Below, one piece after another: positions 34,968-43,548 of a stretch of 64,000 nucleotides of DNA. The stretch comes from Desulfosporosinus cupriresistens (GTDB lineage Bacteria; Bacillota; Desulfitobacteriia; Desulfitobacteriales; Desulfitobacteriaceae), in assembly GCF_001707885.1 (NCBI RefSeq), contig NZ_MASS01000002.1:1-64000 (forward strand). Direction: 5' to 3'. The notes under the pieces were generated by a model. It did no database searches. It saw nothing but the letters and a program-made list of their open reading frames with translations, and had not been told where the DNA came from. How positions within the stretch are numbered: position 1 is the first letter of the stretch; each line of letters starts with the position of its first letter. The position numbers and the translations under genes are program-made.

Positions 34968-35768
34968 GTGCTAATCATCGGTGAATTAATCAACACCAGT
35001 AGAAAAGCTGTTAGAGAAGCGGTAGAGACTCAGAATGCTGAGTATATTCGCCAGCTTGCAAAAGCGCAAATTGATGCTGGGGCTAATTATCTGGATGTCA
35101 ACTGCGGTACCATGATTTTTAATGAATTGGAAATGATGGAGTGGCTTGTTAATACTGTTCAAGAAGCGGTAGAAGCTCCGCTGTGTATTGACAGCCCTAA
35201 CCCTCTGGCTATTGAAAAAGGCCTTTCTTTGGTCAAATACGGACAACCTTTAATCAACTCCATTACTGCTGAGGTCGAACGATATCAGCAGATACTGCCG
35301 CTAGTCCAAAAATACAAAGCCAAAATTGTCGCTTTGTGTATGGATGATACTGGAATTCCTGAGACAGCCGAGAAACGGATGCGTGTGGTGAAGAATCTCT
35401 ATCAAAGCTTAACTGAAGCAGGAATTCCGGAAGAGGATATATATTTTGACCCCTTGGTTACGCCAGTAAGTACAGGAGATCGAGCTGGAGTAGAGGTCTT
35501 GGAAACGTTAGCTCGAATTAGCAAAGAATATCCTAATGTGCATAAGGTTTGTGGGTTGAGTAATGTTTCCTTTGGGCTACCTAATCGCAAGGTCCTGAAC
35601 CAATTGTTTTTGGTCCAGACTATGACGATGGGTATGGATAGTTATATCTTGGATCCACTTGACCGAGTAATGATGGGCTTTGTCCACGGTTCTCAAGCTT
35701 TGCTGGGGCTCGATCCGTACTGTGGAAATTATTTATCAGTCCATCGCCAGGGGCTATACCAGTCCTAA
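34968..35768 (+). CDS. Methyltetrahydrofolate:corrinoid methyltransferase (MtgA/AcsE-like)
   Basis: A 266-residue TIM-barrel protein of the pterin-binding family: IIGELINTSRKAV at the start (pterin site), AGANYLDVNCGT at about 37-48, and DPLVTPVSTGD and KVCGLSNVSFGLPNR further on. These motifs match AcsE/MtgA-type enzymes, which methylate THF from a methyl-corrinoid protein or the reverse. It would finish the pathway substrate-CH3 to corrinoid to methyl-THF with the genes at 30983-34608. GTG start with AGGAGGA 8 nt upstream. Followed by a hairpin. Confidence 0.93.
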   Translation: MLIIGELINTSRKAVREAVETQNAEYIRQLAKAQIDAGANYLDVNCGTMIFNELEMMEWLVNTVQEAVEAPLCIDSPNPLAIEKGLSLVKYGQPLINSITAEVERYQQILPLVQKYKAKIVALCMDDTGIPETAEKRMRVVKNLYQSLTEAGIPEEDIYFDPLVTPVSTGDRAGVEVLETLARISKEYPNVHKVCGLSNVSFGLPNRKVLNQLFLVQTMTMGMDSYILDPLDRVMMGFVHGSQALLGLDPYCGNYLSVHRQGLYQS

Positions 35769-35776
35769 TGACCTGA

Positions 35777-35800
35777 ACAGTAGCCCTTCGGGGCTACTGT
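35777..35800 (+). terminator. UUCG-tetraloop hairpin between methyl transfer and hut genes
   Basis: ACAGTAGCCC (35777-35786), loop TTCG, GGGCTACTGT (35791-35800). A very stable hairpin but followed only by ACCTATTTATT, so it may be a weak terminator or an mRNA processing or stability element rather than a full stop. Confidence 0.6.
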
Positions 35801-35930
35801 ACCTATTTATTGTTCAACATTTTCAGATAGAGTTTTTGGATGAATGTTAACACGTTGGTCAGGGAAAATTATGAACCAACAACCACAGCGAATTATTGAA
35901 AGTTATTTGAGCTTAGAGGAGTGGCATGTT

Positions 35931-37487
35931 ATGAGTGGAGTCTCAGCAGAACATCTGAAGGTTATCCTGGACGGAGAAACACTCACATTGGAACAGGTGG
36001 TTGCGGTAGCGCGGTGCGGTGCCAAAGTAGAATTGCACTCGGGTGCCAAGAAAAAGGTCTTAAGATCCAGAGAGTATGTCGATCAGCTGATTGAAGAAAA
36101 TCAATTAGTTTATGGGATAACGACTGGTTTTGGAATGTTTAGTAATGTTGTAATTTCTAAAGAGGATGCCAGAAAGCTGCAGCGCAATCTCATTATGAGT
36201 CATTCCACAGGCGTTGGAGAGCCGCTGCCAGCTGAAGTTGTAAGAGTAATTTTGCTTCTTCGGGCAAACGCCTTAGCAAAAGGTTTTTCAGGTATACGGC
36301 TCTCTACGTTGGAAACCTTGATAGAATTGCTTAATTCGGGGATTGTTCCCGTTGTACCAGAAAAAGGTTCATTAGGGGCTAGCGGAGATCTGGCACCCTT
36401 GTCACATATGGTTTTAGTTCTGCTTGGTGAGGGAGAAGCGTTTTATCAAGGGCAGCGGCTGAGTGGGCAGGAGGCCTTAGCTCAAGCTGGGATTGTACCC
36501 GTAGTCTTAGAAGGGAAAGAAGGTTTGGCCTTAATCAACGGAACCCAAGTAATGACGGCAATTGCAGCCTTGGCCGTTTGGGATGCTGAAGTTTTATGGG
36601 AATCCGCGAATATTACGGCTGCCTTATCTTTTGAAGCCCTCGAAGGAATTCTTGATGCCTTTGATCCTAAAATTCATGCTGTGCGCCCTCATAAGGGTCA
36701 GATCGAGGTGGCAAAACAGATGCGTCTTCTCACGGAGGGGAGTACGTTTATGGCAAACGGGCGACGCCCCAGAGTCCAGGATGCTTACTCACTTCGTTGT
36801 GTAGCTCAAGTGCATGGTCCTTCTGGAGATGCGGTAGCGTACGTGAAAAAAGTGGTAGAAACTGAGATGAATTCTGCGACTGATAATCCCTTGATCTTCC
36901 CAGAGGAAAAACAAGTATTTTCGGGTGGGAATTTTCATGGGCAACCGATTGCTTTAGCGATGGATTTTCTGGGGATTGCTGTAGCTGAGCTGGCAAACAT
37001 TGCTGAACGGCGAGTAGAGCGCTTGGTGAATCCTTTTTTAAGTGGACTACCTGCCTTTTTAACGCCAAATGGGGGGCTGAATTCTGGTTTTATGATTGTC
37101 CAGTATTCCGCTGCTTCACTGGTTTCCGAAAATAAGACATTGGCTCATCCGGCCAGTGTGGATTCAATTCCATCCTCCGCTAATCAAGAAGATCATGTTA
37201 GCATGGGAACGATTGCAGCTCGTAAGGCTCGAGCTATCATCGAAAATACAGCCCATGTTTTGGCCATGGAACTATTGGCGGCCTGTCAGGCGGTTGATTT
37301 GCGAAAAGGAAAAGAGGAACTCAAACTCGGGAAGGGCAGCGAGGGCGCTTATACACTTGTCCGGTCAAAGGTGGGCACGCTTGAAGAGGATCGTGTCATG
37401 TATCCAGATATTCAAGGTGCTAAAAAGTTAGTTTCCTCAGGAAAATTAGCTAAGACGGTTCGTTGCAAACTGCAATTAAAAGTTTAG
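35931..37487 (+). CDS. hutH: Histidine ammonia-lyase
   Basis: A 518-residue enzyme turning histidine into urocanate and ammonia. The Ala-Ser-Gly triad that cyclises to the MIO group is at 150-152 (GSLGASGDLAPLSHM). Other active-site segments are present: YGITTGFG (61-68), the substrate His in MSHSTGVG (about 91), DNPLIF and GGNFHGQP, and SANQEDHVSM. The ATG at 35931 is chosen over earlier in-frame ATGs (35844, 35871), because AGAGGAG precedes it and the length then fits the family. First of the hut genes; a hairpin separates it from the methyl-transfer genes. Confidence 0.95.
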   Translation: MSGVSAEHLKVILDGETLTLEQVVAVARCGAKVELHSGAKKKVLRSREYVDQLIEENQLVYGITTGFGMFSNVVISKEDARKLQRNLIMSHSTGVGEPLPAEVVRVILLLRANALAKGFSGIRLSTLETLIELLNSGIVPVVPEKGSLGASGDLAPLSHMVLVLLGEGEAFYQGQRLSGQEALAQAGIVPVVLEGKEGLALINGTQVMTAIAALAVWDAEVLWESANITAALSFEALEGILDAFDPKIHAVRPHKGQIEVAKQMRLLTEGSTFMANGRRPRVQDAYSLRCVAQVHGPSGDAVAYVKKVVETEMNSATDNPLIFPEEKQVFSGGNFHGQPIALAMDFLGIAVAELANIAERRVERLVNPFLSGLPAFLTPNGGLNSGFMIVQYSAASLVSENKTLAHPASVDSIPSSANQEDHVSMGTIAARKARAIIENTAHVLAMELLAACQAVDLRKGKEELKLGKGSEGAYTLVRSKVGTLEEDRVMYPDIQGAKKLVSSGKLAKTVRCKLQLKV

Positions 37488-37511
37488 TGATTTGTTAAGG
37501 GGGTTCCTGCC

Positions 37512-39536
37512 ATGATTAATAATTATGACATTTCGCAAGCCATGACGGTAAAATTAGAATCCGAATTGCCAGAAAAGCCGGAATTTATAGAAGGAATCAG
37601 AAGGGCTCCAGACAGAGGGTTCAGCCTAACTCCGGCTCAGACAAAGATCGCCTTAAAAAATGCTTTGCGTTATGTACCCGAAGAACTCCACGAAAAATTA
37701 GCCCCGGAATTTCTGGAAGAATTACGGACCAGAGGTCGGATTTATGCCTATCGTTTCCGTCCGGTTGGACGATTGTATGGGAAACCAATTGATGAATATA
37801 AAGGGAATTGCCTTGAAGGTAAGGCCTTCCAGGTTATGATTGAGAATAACTTGGATTTTGATGTAGCCCTATATCCCTATGAACTTGTAACCTACGGCGA
37901 GACAGGAAGTGTCTGCCAAAACTGGCTACAGTATCGGTTAATCAAAAAATATCTTGAAGTGTTGACAGATCAGCAGACGTTAGTCGTGGAATCCGGCCAC
38001 CCAGTTGGATTATTTCCATCTCGACCAGAAGCGCCAAGGGTGATCATTACCAACGCTTTAATGGTCGGTATGTTTGACAATCAGAGGGATTGGGAAATTG
38101 CTGAGCAAATGGGTGTGGCTAACTATGGCCAGATGACAGCGGGTGGTTGGATGTATATTGGACCACAGGGAATTGTGCATGGAACTTTTAACACCTTGCT
38201 AAATGCGGGGAGACTGAAGTTAGGAATCCCACACGATGAAGATCTGAAAGGATATTTGTTTATCTCTTCTGGTCTGGGAGGCATGAGTGGGGCACAGCCC
38301 AAATCCGTGGAAATAGCTCAAGGCGTAGGCATTATTGCTGAAGTTGATGAGTCAAGAATAAGAACCCGCTATGAGCAGGGTTGGGTTAGTAAAATGTCTG
38401 CAGATCTTGAGGAAGTCTTTCGTCTTGCAGCTGAATATGTGCAGAAGAAAGAACCGATGTCTATTGCTTATCAGGGCAATGTCGTTGACTTATTGGAGTA
38501 TGCTGTTCAGCACAACATTAAAGTGGATTTACTTTCCGATCAGACCTCCTGCCATGTTGTCTATGATGGAGGTTATTGTCCACAGGGTGTCACTTTTGAA
38601 GAGCGGACCAGATTACTCGGCTCGGATCGAGTTGAATTCAATAAACTTGTTGACCGGAGCTTGATTCGTCACTACGAATTAATCAGTACTCTGGTTGAAC
38701 GAGGAACCTATTTCTTTGATTATGGAAATTCCTTTATGAAGGCCATTTATGATGCGGGTGTCCAAGAAATATCCAAAAATGGCGTGGATGAAAAAGATGG
38801 CTTTATTTTCCCGTCCTATGTTGAAGATATTATGGGGCCGGAGCTTTTTGATTACGGGTATGGGCCCTTTCGGTGGGTTTGTCTCAGCGGCAAAAAGGAC
38901 GATCTGCGCAAAACTGACGAAGCGGCGATGGCCTGTATCGATCCAAATCGTCGGGGCCAAGATCGTGACAACTATATTTGGATTAAAGATGCCGAAAAAA
39001 ATAAACTTGTTGTCGGCACGCAAGCTAGAATTCTTTATCAGGACGCCGAAGGGCGGATTAAAATAGCGCTCAAATTTAATGAAATGATTCGCAATGGAGA
39101 GATTGGCCCAGTTATGCTGGGGCGGGACCATCACGATGTGAGTGGAACGGATTCTCCATTTAGGGAGACAGCAAATATTAAAGACGGTAGTAATGTCATG
39201 GCGGATATGGCCGTCCAAAGTTTCGCTGGTGATGCCGCCCGAGGGATGAGCCTTGTATCCCTTCACAACGGAGGGGGCGTTGGGATTGGCAAAGCCATCA
39301 ATGGTGGATTCGGCTTGGTGTTAGACGGAAGTGAGCGAGTAGATAACATTATTAAATCAGCTCTTTTGTGGGATGTCATGGGTGGAGTAGCTCGTCGTTC
39401 TTGGGCCAGAAATGAACACTCGATCGAAACAAGTATCGAGTTCAATGAACGTTATAAAAGTTCAGGACATATTACGGTCCCCTTTATACCGAAAGATGAG
39501 TTAATTGATGAGTTGGTTAATAAGTTGTTTGGGTGA
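37512..39536 (+). CDS. hutU: Urocanate hydratase (long form)
   Basis: A 674-residue urocanase converting urocanate to 4-imidazolone-5-propionate with bound NAD+. Recognised are the NAD-binding region GGLGGMSGAQPKSVEIAQG, the active-site Cys segment YDGGYCPQGVTF, and GRDHHDVSGTDSPFRET. It is longer than the Pseudomonas-type enzyme (about 555); extended forms of this length are known in anaerobes. Ribosome site AAGGGGG before the ATG; 24 bp after hutH. A structured repeat follows immediately after its stop. Confidence 0.95.
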   Translation: MINNYDISQAMTVKLESELPEKPEFIEGIRRAPDRGFSLTPAQTKIALKNALRYVPEELHEKLAPEFLEELRTRGRIYAYRFRPVGRLYGKPIDEYKGNCLEGKAFQVMIENNLDFDVALYPYELVTYGETGSVCQNWLQYRLIKKYLEVLTDQQTLVVESGHPVGLFPSRPEAPRVIITNALMVGMFDNQRDWEIAEQMGVANYGQMTAGGWMYIGPQGIVHGTFNTLLNAGRLKLGIPHDEDLKGYLFISSGLGGMSGAQPKSVEIAQGVGIIAEVDESRIRTRYEQGWVSKMSADLEEVFRLAAEYVQKKEPMSIAYQGNVVDLLEYAVQHNIKVDLLSDQTSCHVVYDGGYCPQGVTFEERTRLLGSDRVEFNKLVDRSLIRHYELISTLVERGTYFFDYGNSFMKAIYDAGVQEISKNGVDEKDGFIFPSYVEDIMGPELFDYGYGPFRWVCLSGKKDDLRKTDEAAMACIDPNRRGQDRDNYIWIKDAEKNKLVVGTQARILYQDAEGRIKIALKFNEMIRNGEIGPVMLGRDHHDVSGTDSPFRETANIKDGSNVMADMAVQSFAGDAARGMSLVSLHNGGGVGIGKAINGGFGLVLDGSERVDNIIKSALLWDVMGGVARRSWARNEHSIETSIEFNERYKSSGHITVPFIPKDELIDELVNKLFG

Positions 39537-39543
39537 GAGAGGG

Positions 39544-39720
39544 GAGGAAGTGTCTTAGCCCGTTCGCACACGCTACATTTGCTATTCGTTTGTCGTTAAG
39601 GCTAAAACGCAAAACCTCTAGGTTGTTCTGCAAGTCAACCGTTGCGTTTCTTAACGCCTTATCGACTGCACTCATTGACGCAATTCCGCTAAAGTGCTCT
39701 CTAAGCTAAGAAACTTCCTC
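39544..39720 (+). repeat. Structured dispersed element, copy 1 (possible ncRNA)
   Basis: The conserved core (39558-39706) matches 41725-41959 apart from a large insertion in the latter. The outer arms, GAGGAAGTGTCTTAGC (39544-39559) and GCTAAGAAACTTCCTC (39705-39720), pair at 15 of 16 positions. An inner stem joins CGTTAAG-GCT-AAAACGC (39594-39610) to GCGTTTCTTAACG (39644-39656), with a small AACCT/AGGTT hairpin inside. The outer stem differs in sequence from copy 2 but is equally self-complementary. No T-run follows. It lies just after hutU. Confidence 0.75.
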
Positions 39721-39836
39721 TGAGCTTGGGTCGACGGGGTGGACGACGACGGGAGGGTATAACGGGGGAGTTTGAGACGCTGTTTGCGTTTTAACGCAAA
39801 AACACTTGGCGCAGAAGTGGGTGTTTGGAGTGCATG

Positions 39837-39863
39837 TGCAAGTGGGGACGGTTCTTACTTGCA
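39837..39863 (+). repeat. REP-like hairpin with GGGGACGG loop
   Basis: TGCAAGT (39837-39843) and ACTTGCA (39857-39863) enclose GGGGACGGTTCTT. The GGGGACGGTTC motif is familiar from REP sequences associated with RAYT (IS200-like) transposases in Firmicutes, although no transposase is present here. A partial copy follows. Two other hairpins share the gap 39721-40159: TTTGCGTT/AACGCAAA at 39783-39800, and TACGCAACA/TGTTGCGTA at about 40063-40122. No gene was seen in this gap. Confidence 0.55.
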
Positions 39864-40159
39864 TTCTTACTTGCATTGGTTGCACTTTTATACGTTCAAT
39901 GACGTAATACCAACTCTTTGTCTCTCTAATAAAATATAAACGCCTCCTCTTGCTGTCTTCGATCACTCTTTAAGGAGGTTTGAGTTGAACAAGTGCTCAG
40001 CCCCCTTTGGTGAGAGGGTGGTAGAGGGGATGGTTTAGTCTACCGAAATGTCGGATAAAACCGTACGCAACAGCCGGGTCTTCGCTTTAAAGGTAAATAC
40101 ACCTCTCTTCGTTGTTGCGTAGTGGGGTATCAGGAAAACAAAGGAAGGGAGCTGGGATA

Positions 40160-40795
40160 TTGGATCTAAGAGATATGAGTTTAAGTGAATTTGTCCTGGA
40201 GGTGGCTTCGACATCGCCTGCACCGGGCGGTGGAAGTGTGGCTGCTTATGCTGGGGCTCAAGGTTATGCTCTTATGGCTATGGTTTGTCGGTTGACTCTG
40301 GGGCGAGAAAAGTTTTTCGCGGTTCAAGATCAGATAGTGTCTCTGTTAGAAATTGCTGTGGCTAGGCAAGACTTGTTATTGAAGCTTGTTGATGAGGATA
40401 CGCAGGGTTTCGAAGTCGTCATGGAGGCCTTAGGGCTTCCTAAGAGTAACGACGAAGAAAAAATGATTCGTCGTGAGGCCTTAGAAAAAGCGACAGTTAA
40501 GGCTGCTGAGATTCCTTTGCAAACGGCTAAGGAATGCTTTGCTGGGTTGCGCGAAATGCCCAGCTTGTTGACGATAGGAAATCCGAACGCTTTGAGCGAC
40601 ATGGGAGTTGCAGCCCAGATGTTTAAGTCTGGTTTAGAAGGGGCGCTCTATAATGTCCAGATTAATGCCTTAGGGTTAAAAGACCTTAAGACAAAAGAGG
40701 CTTTACTGGCTGAAAGCCATAATTTACGTGAAGAGGGAAATCGGTTATTTGAGGAATGTCAGGCTAGCTTGATGAGTCGACTTGGAGGGATATAA
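40160..40795 (+). CDS. fchA: Methenyl-THF cyclohydrolase / formimino-THF cyclodeaminase
   Basis: A 211-residue member of the FTCD cyclodeaminase (FchA) family. It is recognised by SPAPGGGSVAAYAGAQGYALMAMVCRLTLG near the N-terminus and DEDTQGFEVVMEA, GNPNALSDMGVAA and NVQINALGL further on. In histidine breakdown it releases ammonia from 5-formimino-THF, giving methenyl-THF. The TTG at 40160 is preferred, with GGGAG upstream; a longer frame from 40112 would add an unlikely N-terminus. Ends 3 bp before ftcD, its pathway partner, and they are cotranscribed. Confidence 0.9.
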   Translation: MDLRDMSLSEFVLEVASTSPAPGGGSVAAYAGAQGYALMAMVCRLTLGREKFFAVQDQIVSLLEIAVARQDLLLKLVDEDTQGFEVVMEALGLPKSNDEEKMIRREALEKATVKAAEIPLQTAKECFAGLREMPSLLTIGNPNALSDMGVAAQMFKSGLEGALYNVQINALGLKDLKTKEALLAESHNLREEGNRLFEECQASLMSRLGGI

Positions 40796-40798
40796 TAA

Positions 40799-41695
40799 GT
40801 GGTAAAAGTTGTGGAATGTATTCCTAACATTAGTGAGGGTAGGCGACTGGATGTTGTTGAAGAAATTGTTGCCGAGGTGAGACAAGTACCGGGGGTAACC
40901 TTGTTGGATTACTCAAGTAATGCGGATCACAACAGAACGGTTATCAGTATGATCGGTGAGCCGGAAAACGTCCTTGAAGCTGCTTGGAGACTAATTAGTA
41001 AAGCTGCCGAAAAAATTGATCTGGATCAGCATCAGGGGGAACACCCTCGCATGGGCGCTACAGATGTTTGTCCCTTTGTCCCCGTGCGTGGTATGGCAAT
41101 GGAGGAATGTGTCAATTTAGCTAAAACATTAGGTGAACGTGTTGGACGGGAATTATTGATTCCAGTCTTTCTCTATGAGAAGGCGGCTACTCGACCTGAG
41201 CGTCGCAACTTGGCTGACGTACGCAGGGGACAATATGAAGGATTAAAAGAGAGCATTACGACCCCTGAGCGTACTCCAGATTATGGACCCATGGTCTTAG
41301 GAAAAGCTGGCGCGATTGCCATTGGAGCTCGTCCGCCCCTCGTTGCGTTTAATGTAAACCTGGGGACAAGCAATATAGAAATTGGTAAGGCTATAGCTAA
41401 AGGAATTCGTGGAAGTTCTGGAGGCTTTGTCAATGTCAAAGCCTTGGGAATTGATCTTTCCGAGCAAGGGATTGTGCAGATTTCGATGAATATGGTGGAT
41501 ACCCAAGGGACTCCATTGTATCGCGCCTTAGAATTCATTAAAACAGAAGCAGCCCATTTTGGAGTCCCTATTGTCGGTAGTGAAATTGTGGGGCTTGTTC
41601 CGCTGGATGCTATGATGGATGTGGCAACGTATTATTTAGGCTTGCATGAATTCTCAAATGAGCAAATCCTAGAGAAGCATGTGTTTGGATTTTAG
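40799..41695 (+). CDS. ftcD: Glutamate formimidoyltransferase
   Basis: A 298-residue enzyme moving the formimino group from N-formimino-glutamate to THF. Motifs: VECIPNISEGRR at the start, DHNRTVISMIGEP (about 42-54), HPRMGATDVCPFVP (about 80-93) and a C-terminal half with PLYRALEFIKTEAAHFGVPIVGSEIVGLVP. It is the stand-alone form, not fused to the cyclodeaminase. GTG start with GGAGGG 9 nt upstream. Followed directly by the second structured element. Confidence 0.93.
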   Translation: MVKVVECIPNISEGRRLDVVEEIVAEVRQVPGVTLLDYSSNADHNRTVISMIGEPENVLEAAWRLISKAAEKIDLDQHQGEHPRMGATDVCPFVPVRGMAMEECVNLAKTLGERVGRELLIPVFLYEKAATRPERRNLADVRRGQYEGLKESITTPERTPDYGPMVLGKAGAIAIGARPPLVAFNVNLGTSNIEIGKAIAKGIRGSSGGFVNVKALGIDLSEQGIVQISMNMVDTQGTPLYRALEFIKTEAAHFGVPIVGSEIVGLVPLDAMMDVATYYLGLHEFSNEQILEKHVFGF

Positions 41696-41708
41696 GACGG
41701 CTTGGGTC

Positions 41709-41976
41709 GAGCAGAGGTGCGATTGCCCGTTCGCACACGCTGCATTGCTATTCGCTTGACGTTAAGACTAAAACGCGGAACCTCTTGGTTGTTCTGCATG
41801 TGCGTCGCTCCTTGCCATCCTGCAAGAAGGCTAATACGTGCGAAGACAGTGTCTTCGGGCACCGCGACATCAGTCCATCCAGGGACAAGTCCCTTCGCGT
41901 TTCTTAACGCCTTATCGTCTGCGCTCATTGACGCAATTCCGCTAAAGTGCTCTCTAAGCAAGTCGCACCTCTGCTT
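41709..41976 (+). repeat. Structured dispersed element, copy 2, with nested insertion
   Basis: The core matches copy 1 at 39558-39706: GCCCGTTCGCACACGC at the left and GTGCTCTCTAAGC at the right. The outer arms AGCAGAGGTGCGA (from 41710) and TCGCACCTCTGCT (to 41975) are exact complements yet unlike the arms of copy 1. The inner stem CGTTAAG/AAAACGC (41760-41776) with GCGTTTCTTAACG (41897-41909) is kept. Its 11-nt loop is replaced by 98 nt (41799-41896) that include the dispersed palindrome CGAAGACAGTGTCTTCG (41841-41857). Between ftcD and hutI. Confidence 0.75.
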
Positions 41977-42029
41977 CAATGCTGCGCTGTGGGCTGGGAA
42001 CGAGGTTACAATTACAAGGAGGTATTTTT

Positions 42030-43301
42030 GTGCTGTATGCGGACCTTTTGATTCATTCTGCCGATATGATGGCGACGATGAGAGGTTACTCTGGATGTCC
42101 GGCTCGTGGGGAGGGTATGTCCGAGATTGGTCCGATTAAAGATGGTGCCGTCGCCATTCGAGAGGGAAAGATTACAGCGGTAGGCACAACGGAGGAACTT
42201 CTAGCGGGTGGCTGTGTAGGGCCTGAAACGATACAAATAAGCGCCAAAGGAAAGGTTGTTTCCCCTGGATTTGTTGATCCTCATACGCACGTTATCTATG
42301 CTGGCTCACGGGAAAATGAGTTATCTTTGAAACTTAAGGGTGTCCCCTATTTAGAGATCCTTAAACAGGGCGGGGGAATTCTTTCAACGGTTCGAAGTAC
42401 GAAGCAAGCCACGGATGAAGAAATTAAGGCTCAAACCAGTCGCCGACTTCAGACGATGTTAAGCCTGGGTACGACAACTGCTGAGGTAAAGAGCGGTTAT
42501 GGATTAACGTTAGAAGAAGAAATGAGAGCTTTGCGTCTCATTAAAGAATTAGATAATGAACAGGTAATCGACTTGATACCGACCTTCATGGGTGCTCATG
42601 CGGTTCCGGCAGGTTATAACGAAGAAGAGTTTACAACTTATCTTGTTGACGATGTATTGCCCCAAATTGCAGCTCAGAGCCAAGCAGAGTTTTGTGATGT
42701 CTTTTGTGAGCCCGGCGTTTTTAGTGTTGCCTCCAGTGAGAGGATTTTAGCCAAAGCTAAACAGCTTCACTTTAAGTTGAAGATTCATGCCGATGAATTA
42801 GCCTCGGCCGGAGGAGCAGAATTGGCGGCGAAACTGAAGGTAACTAGTGCCGAGCATCTGCTCCAAGCCTCAGATGAAGGAATAGCGGCTCTGGCTGAAC
42901 AAAGAATCATAGCAGTACTGCTGCCGGCAACTTCGTTTAACCTAGCCAAGAACTCGTATGCTCGAGCTAGAGCCATGATTAGTGCCGGAGTCCCCGTAGC
43001 TTTGGCAACCGATTCCAATCCAGGGTCTTCGCCAACGGAATCCATGCCCTTGGTCATAACCCTTGCCTGTCTCTATCTCCGTCTCACCCCAGAAGAAGCT
43101 CTGACAGCGGTCACAATTAATGCAGCTCACGCCGTTGGCAGGTCTGATCTGGTGGGGAGTCTGGAAGTTGGGAAACAAGGAGATGTTCTCATCCTTGACA
43201 TACCTAATCTAAATTATTTGCCTTACCATTTCGGGAATAACCCGGTTGAGATGGTGATTAAAAGAGGCAGAGTAGTTTGGAGTGCTTGTACCTCATCATA
43301 A
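42030..43301 (+). CDS. hutI: Imidazolonepropionase
   Basis: A 423-residue amidohydrolase opening 4-imidazolone-5-propionate to N-formimino-glutamate. Metal and substrate motifs: VDPHTHVIYAGSRENE (about 74-89), KSGYGLTLEEE, FMGAHAVP, the metal His in LKIHADELASAGGAELAA, and LATDSNPGSSPT. The GTG at 42030 is used since AAGGAGGT lies 8 nt upstream; the open frame reaches back to 41979 within the repeat. It completes hutH-hutU-hutI-ftcD-fchA, so histidine to glutamate plus one-carbon-THF is fully covered. Confidence 0.94.
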   Translation: MLYADLLIHSADMMATMRGYSGCPARGEGMSEIGPIKDGAVAIREGKITAVGTTEELLAGGCVGPETIQISAKGKVVSPGFVDPHTHVIYAGSRENELSLKLKGVPYLEILKQGGGILSTVRSTKQATDEEIKAQTSRRLQTMLSLGTTTAEVKSGYGLTLEEEMRALRLIKELDNEQVIDLIPTFMGAHAVPAGYNEEEFTTYLVDDVLPQIAAQSQAEFCDVFCEPGVFSVASSERILAKAKQLHFKLKIHADELASAGGAELAAKLKVTSAEHLLQASDEGIAALAEQRIIAVLLPATSFNLAKNSYARARAMISAGVPVALATDSNPGSSPTESMPLVITLACLYLRLTPEEALTAVTINAAHAVGRSDLVGSLEVGKQGDVLILDIPNLNYLPYHFGNNPVEMVIKRGRVVWSACTSS

Positions 43302-43548
43302 CTTGGCCTATAATATGGCTAACCGAATAGTGTGTTTTCCTGCACTTTCCAGCTTTTAATACACATTTCCGCATGATACCATCGTATTTTTGGTTAATTT
43401 AGAGTAGCATCTTAATCTACCAAAAACCTAGTGTTCATGCGATTTTTTAATTTTTTTATTTTAGGCAGATTTTAGCTATTTAGGGACGCGAACTTAAATC
43501 CGACTGAACGGCTTGAAAAAGGGTTTAGGCAGCAAAGGGGTGAAGATA
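43302..43548. other. Gap before the molybdenum hydroxylase genes
   Basis: This 247-bp AT-rich gap contains an imperfect hairpin ending in TTTTTGG (43387-43393) with CCAAAAA (43420-43426), a possible terminator for hutI. No -24/-12 element or clear sigma-A promoter was found. Confidence 0.35.

Noticed and set aside
35931..37487. HutH acting as an ergothionase on ergothioneine
   Set aside because: Active-site segments (MSHSTG, SANQEDHVSM, MIO triad) are canonical for histidine ammonia-lyase, so histidine is the better assignment.
38679..39266. Minus-strand 195-residue frame within hutU
   Set aside because: Antisense shadow of a well-supported urocanase gene, without a ribosome site or recognisable domain.
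39706..39966. Minus-strand 86-residue frame in the hut gap
   Set aside because: It crosses the REP hairpin and repeat DNA, and its Cys/Thr-rich product looks like translated repeats.
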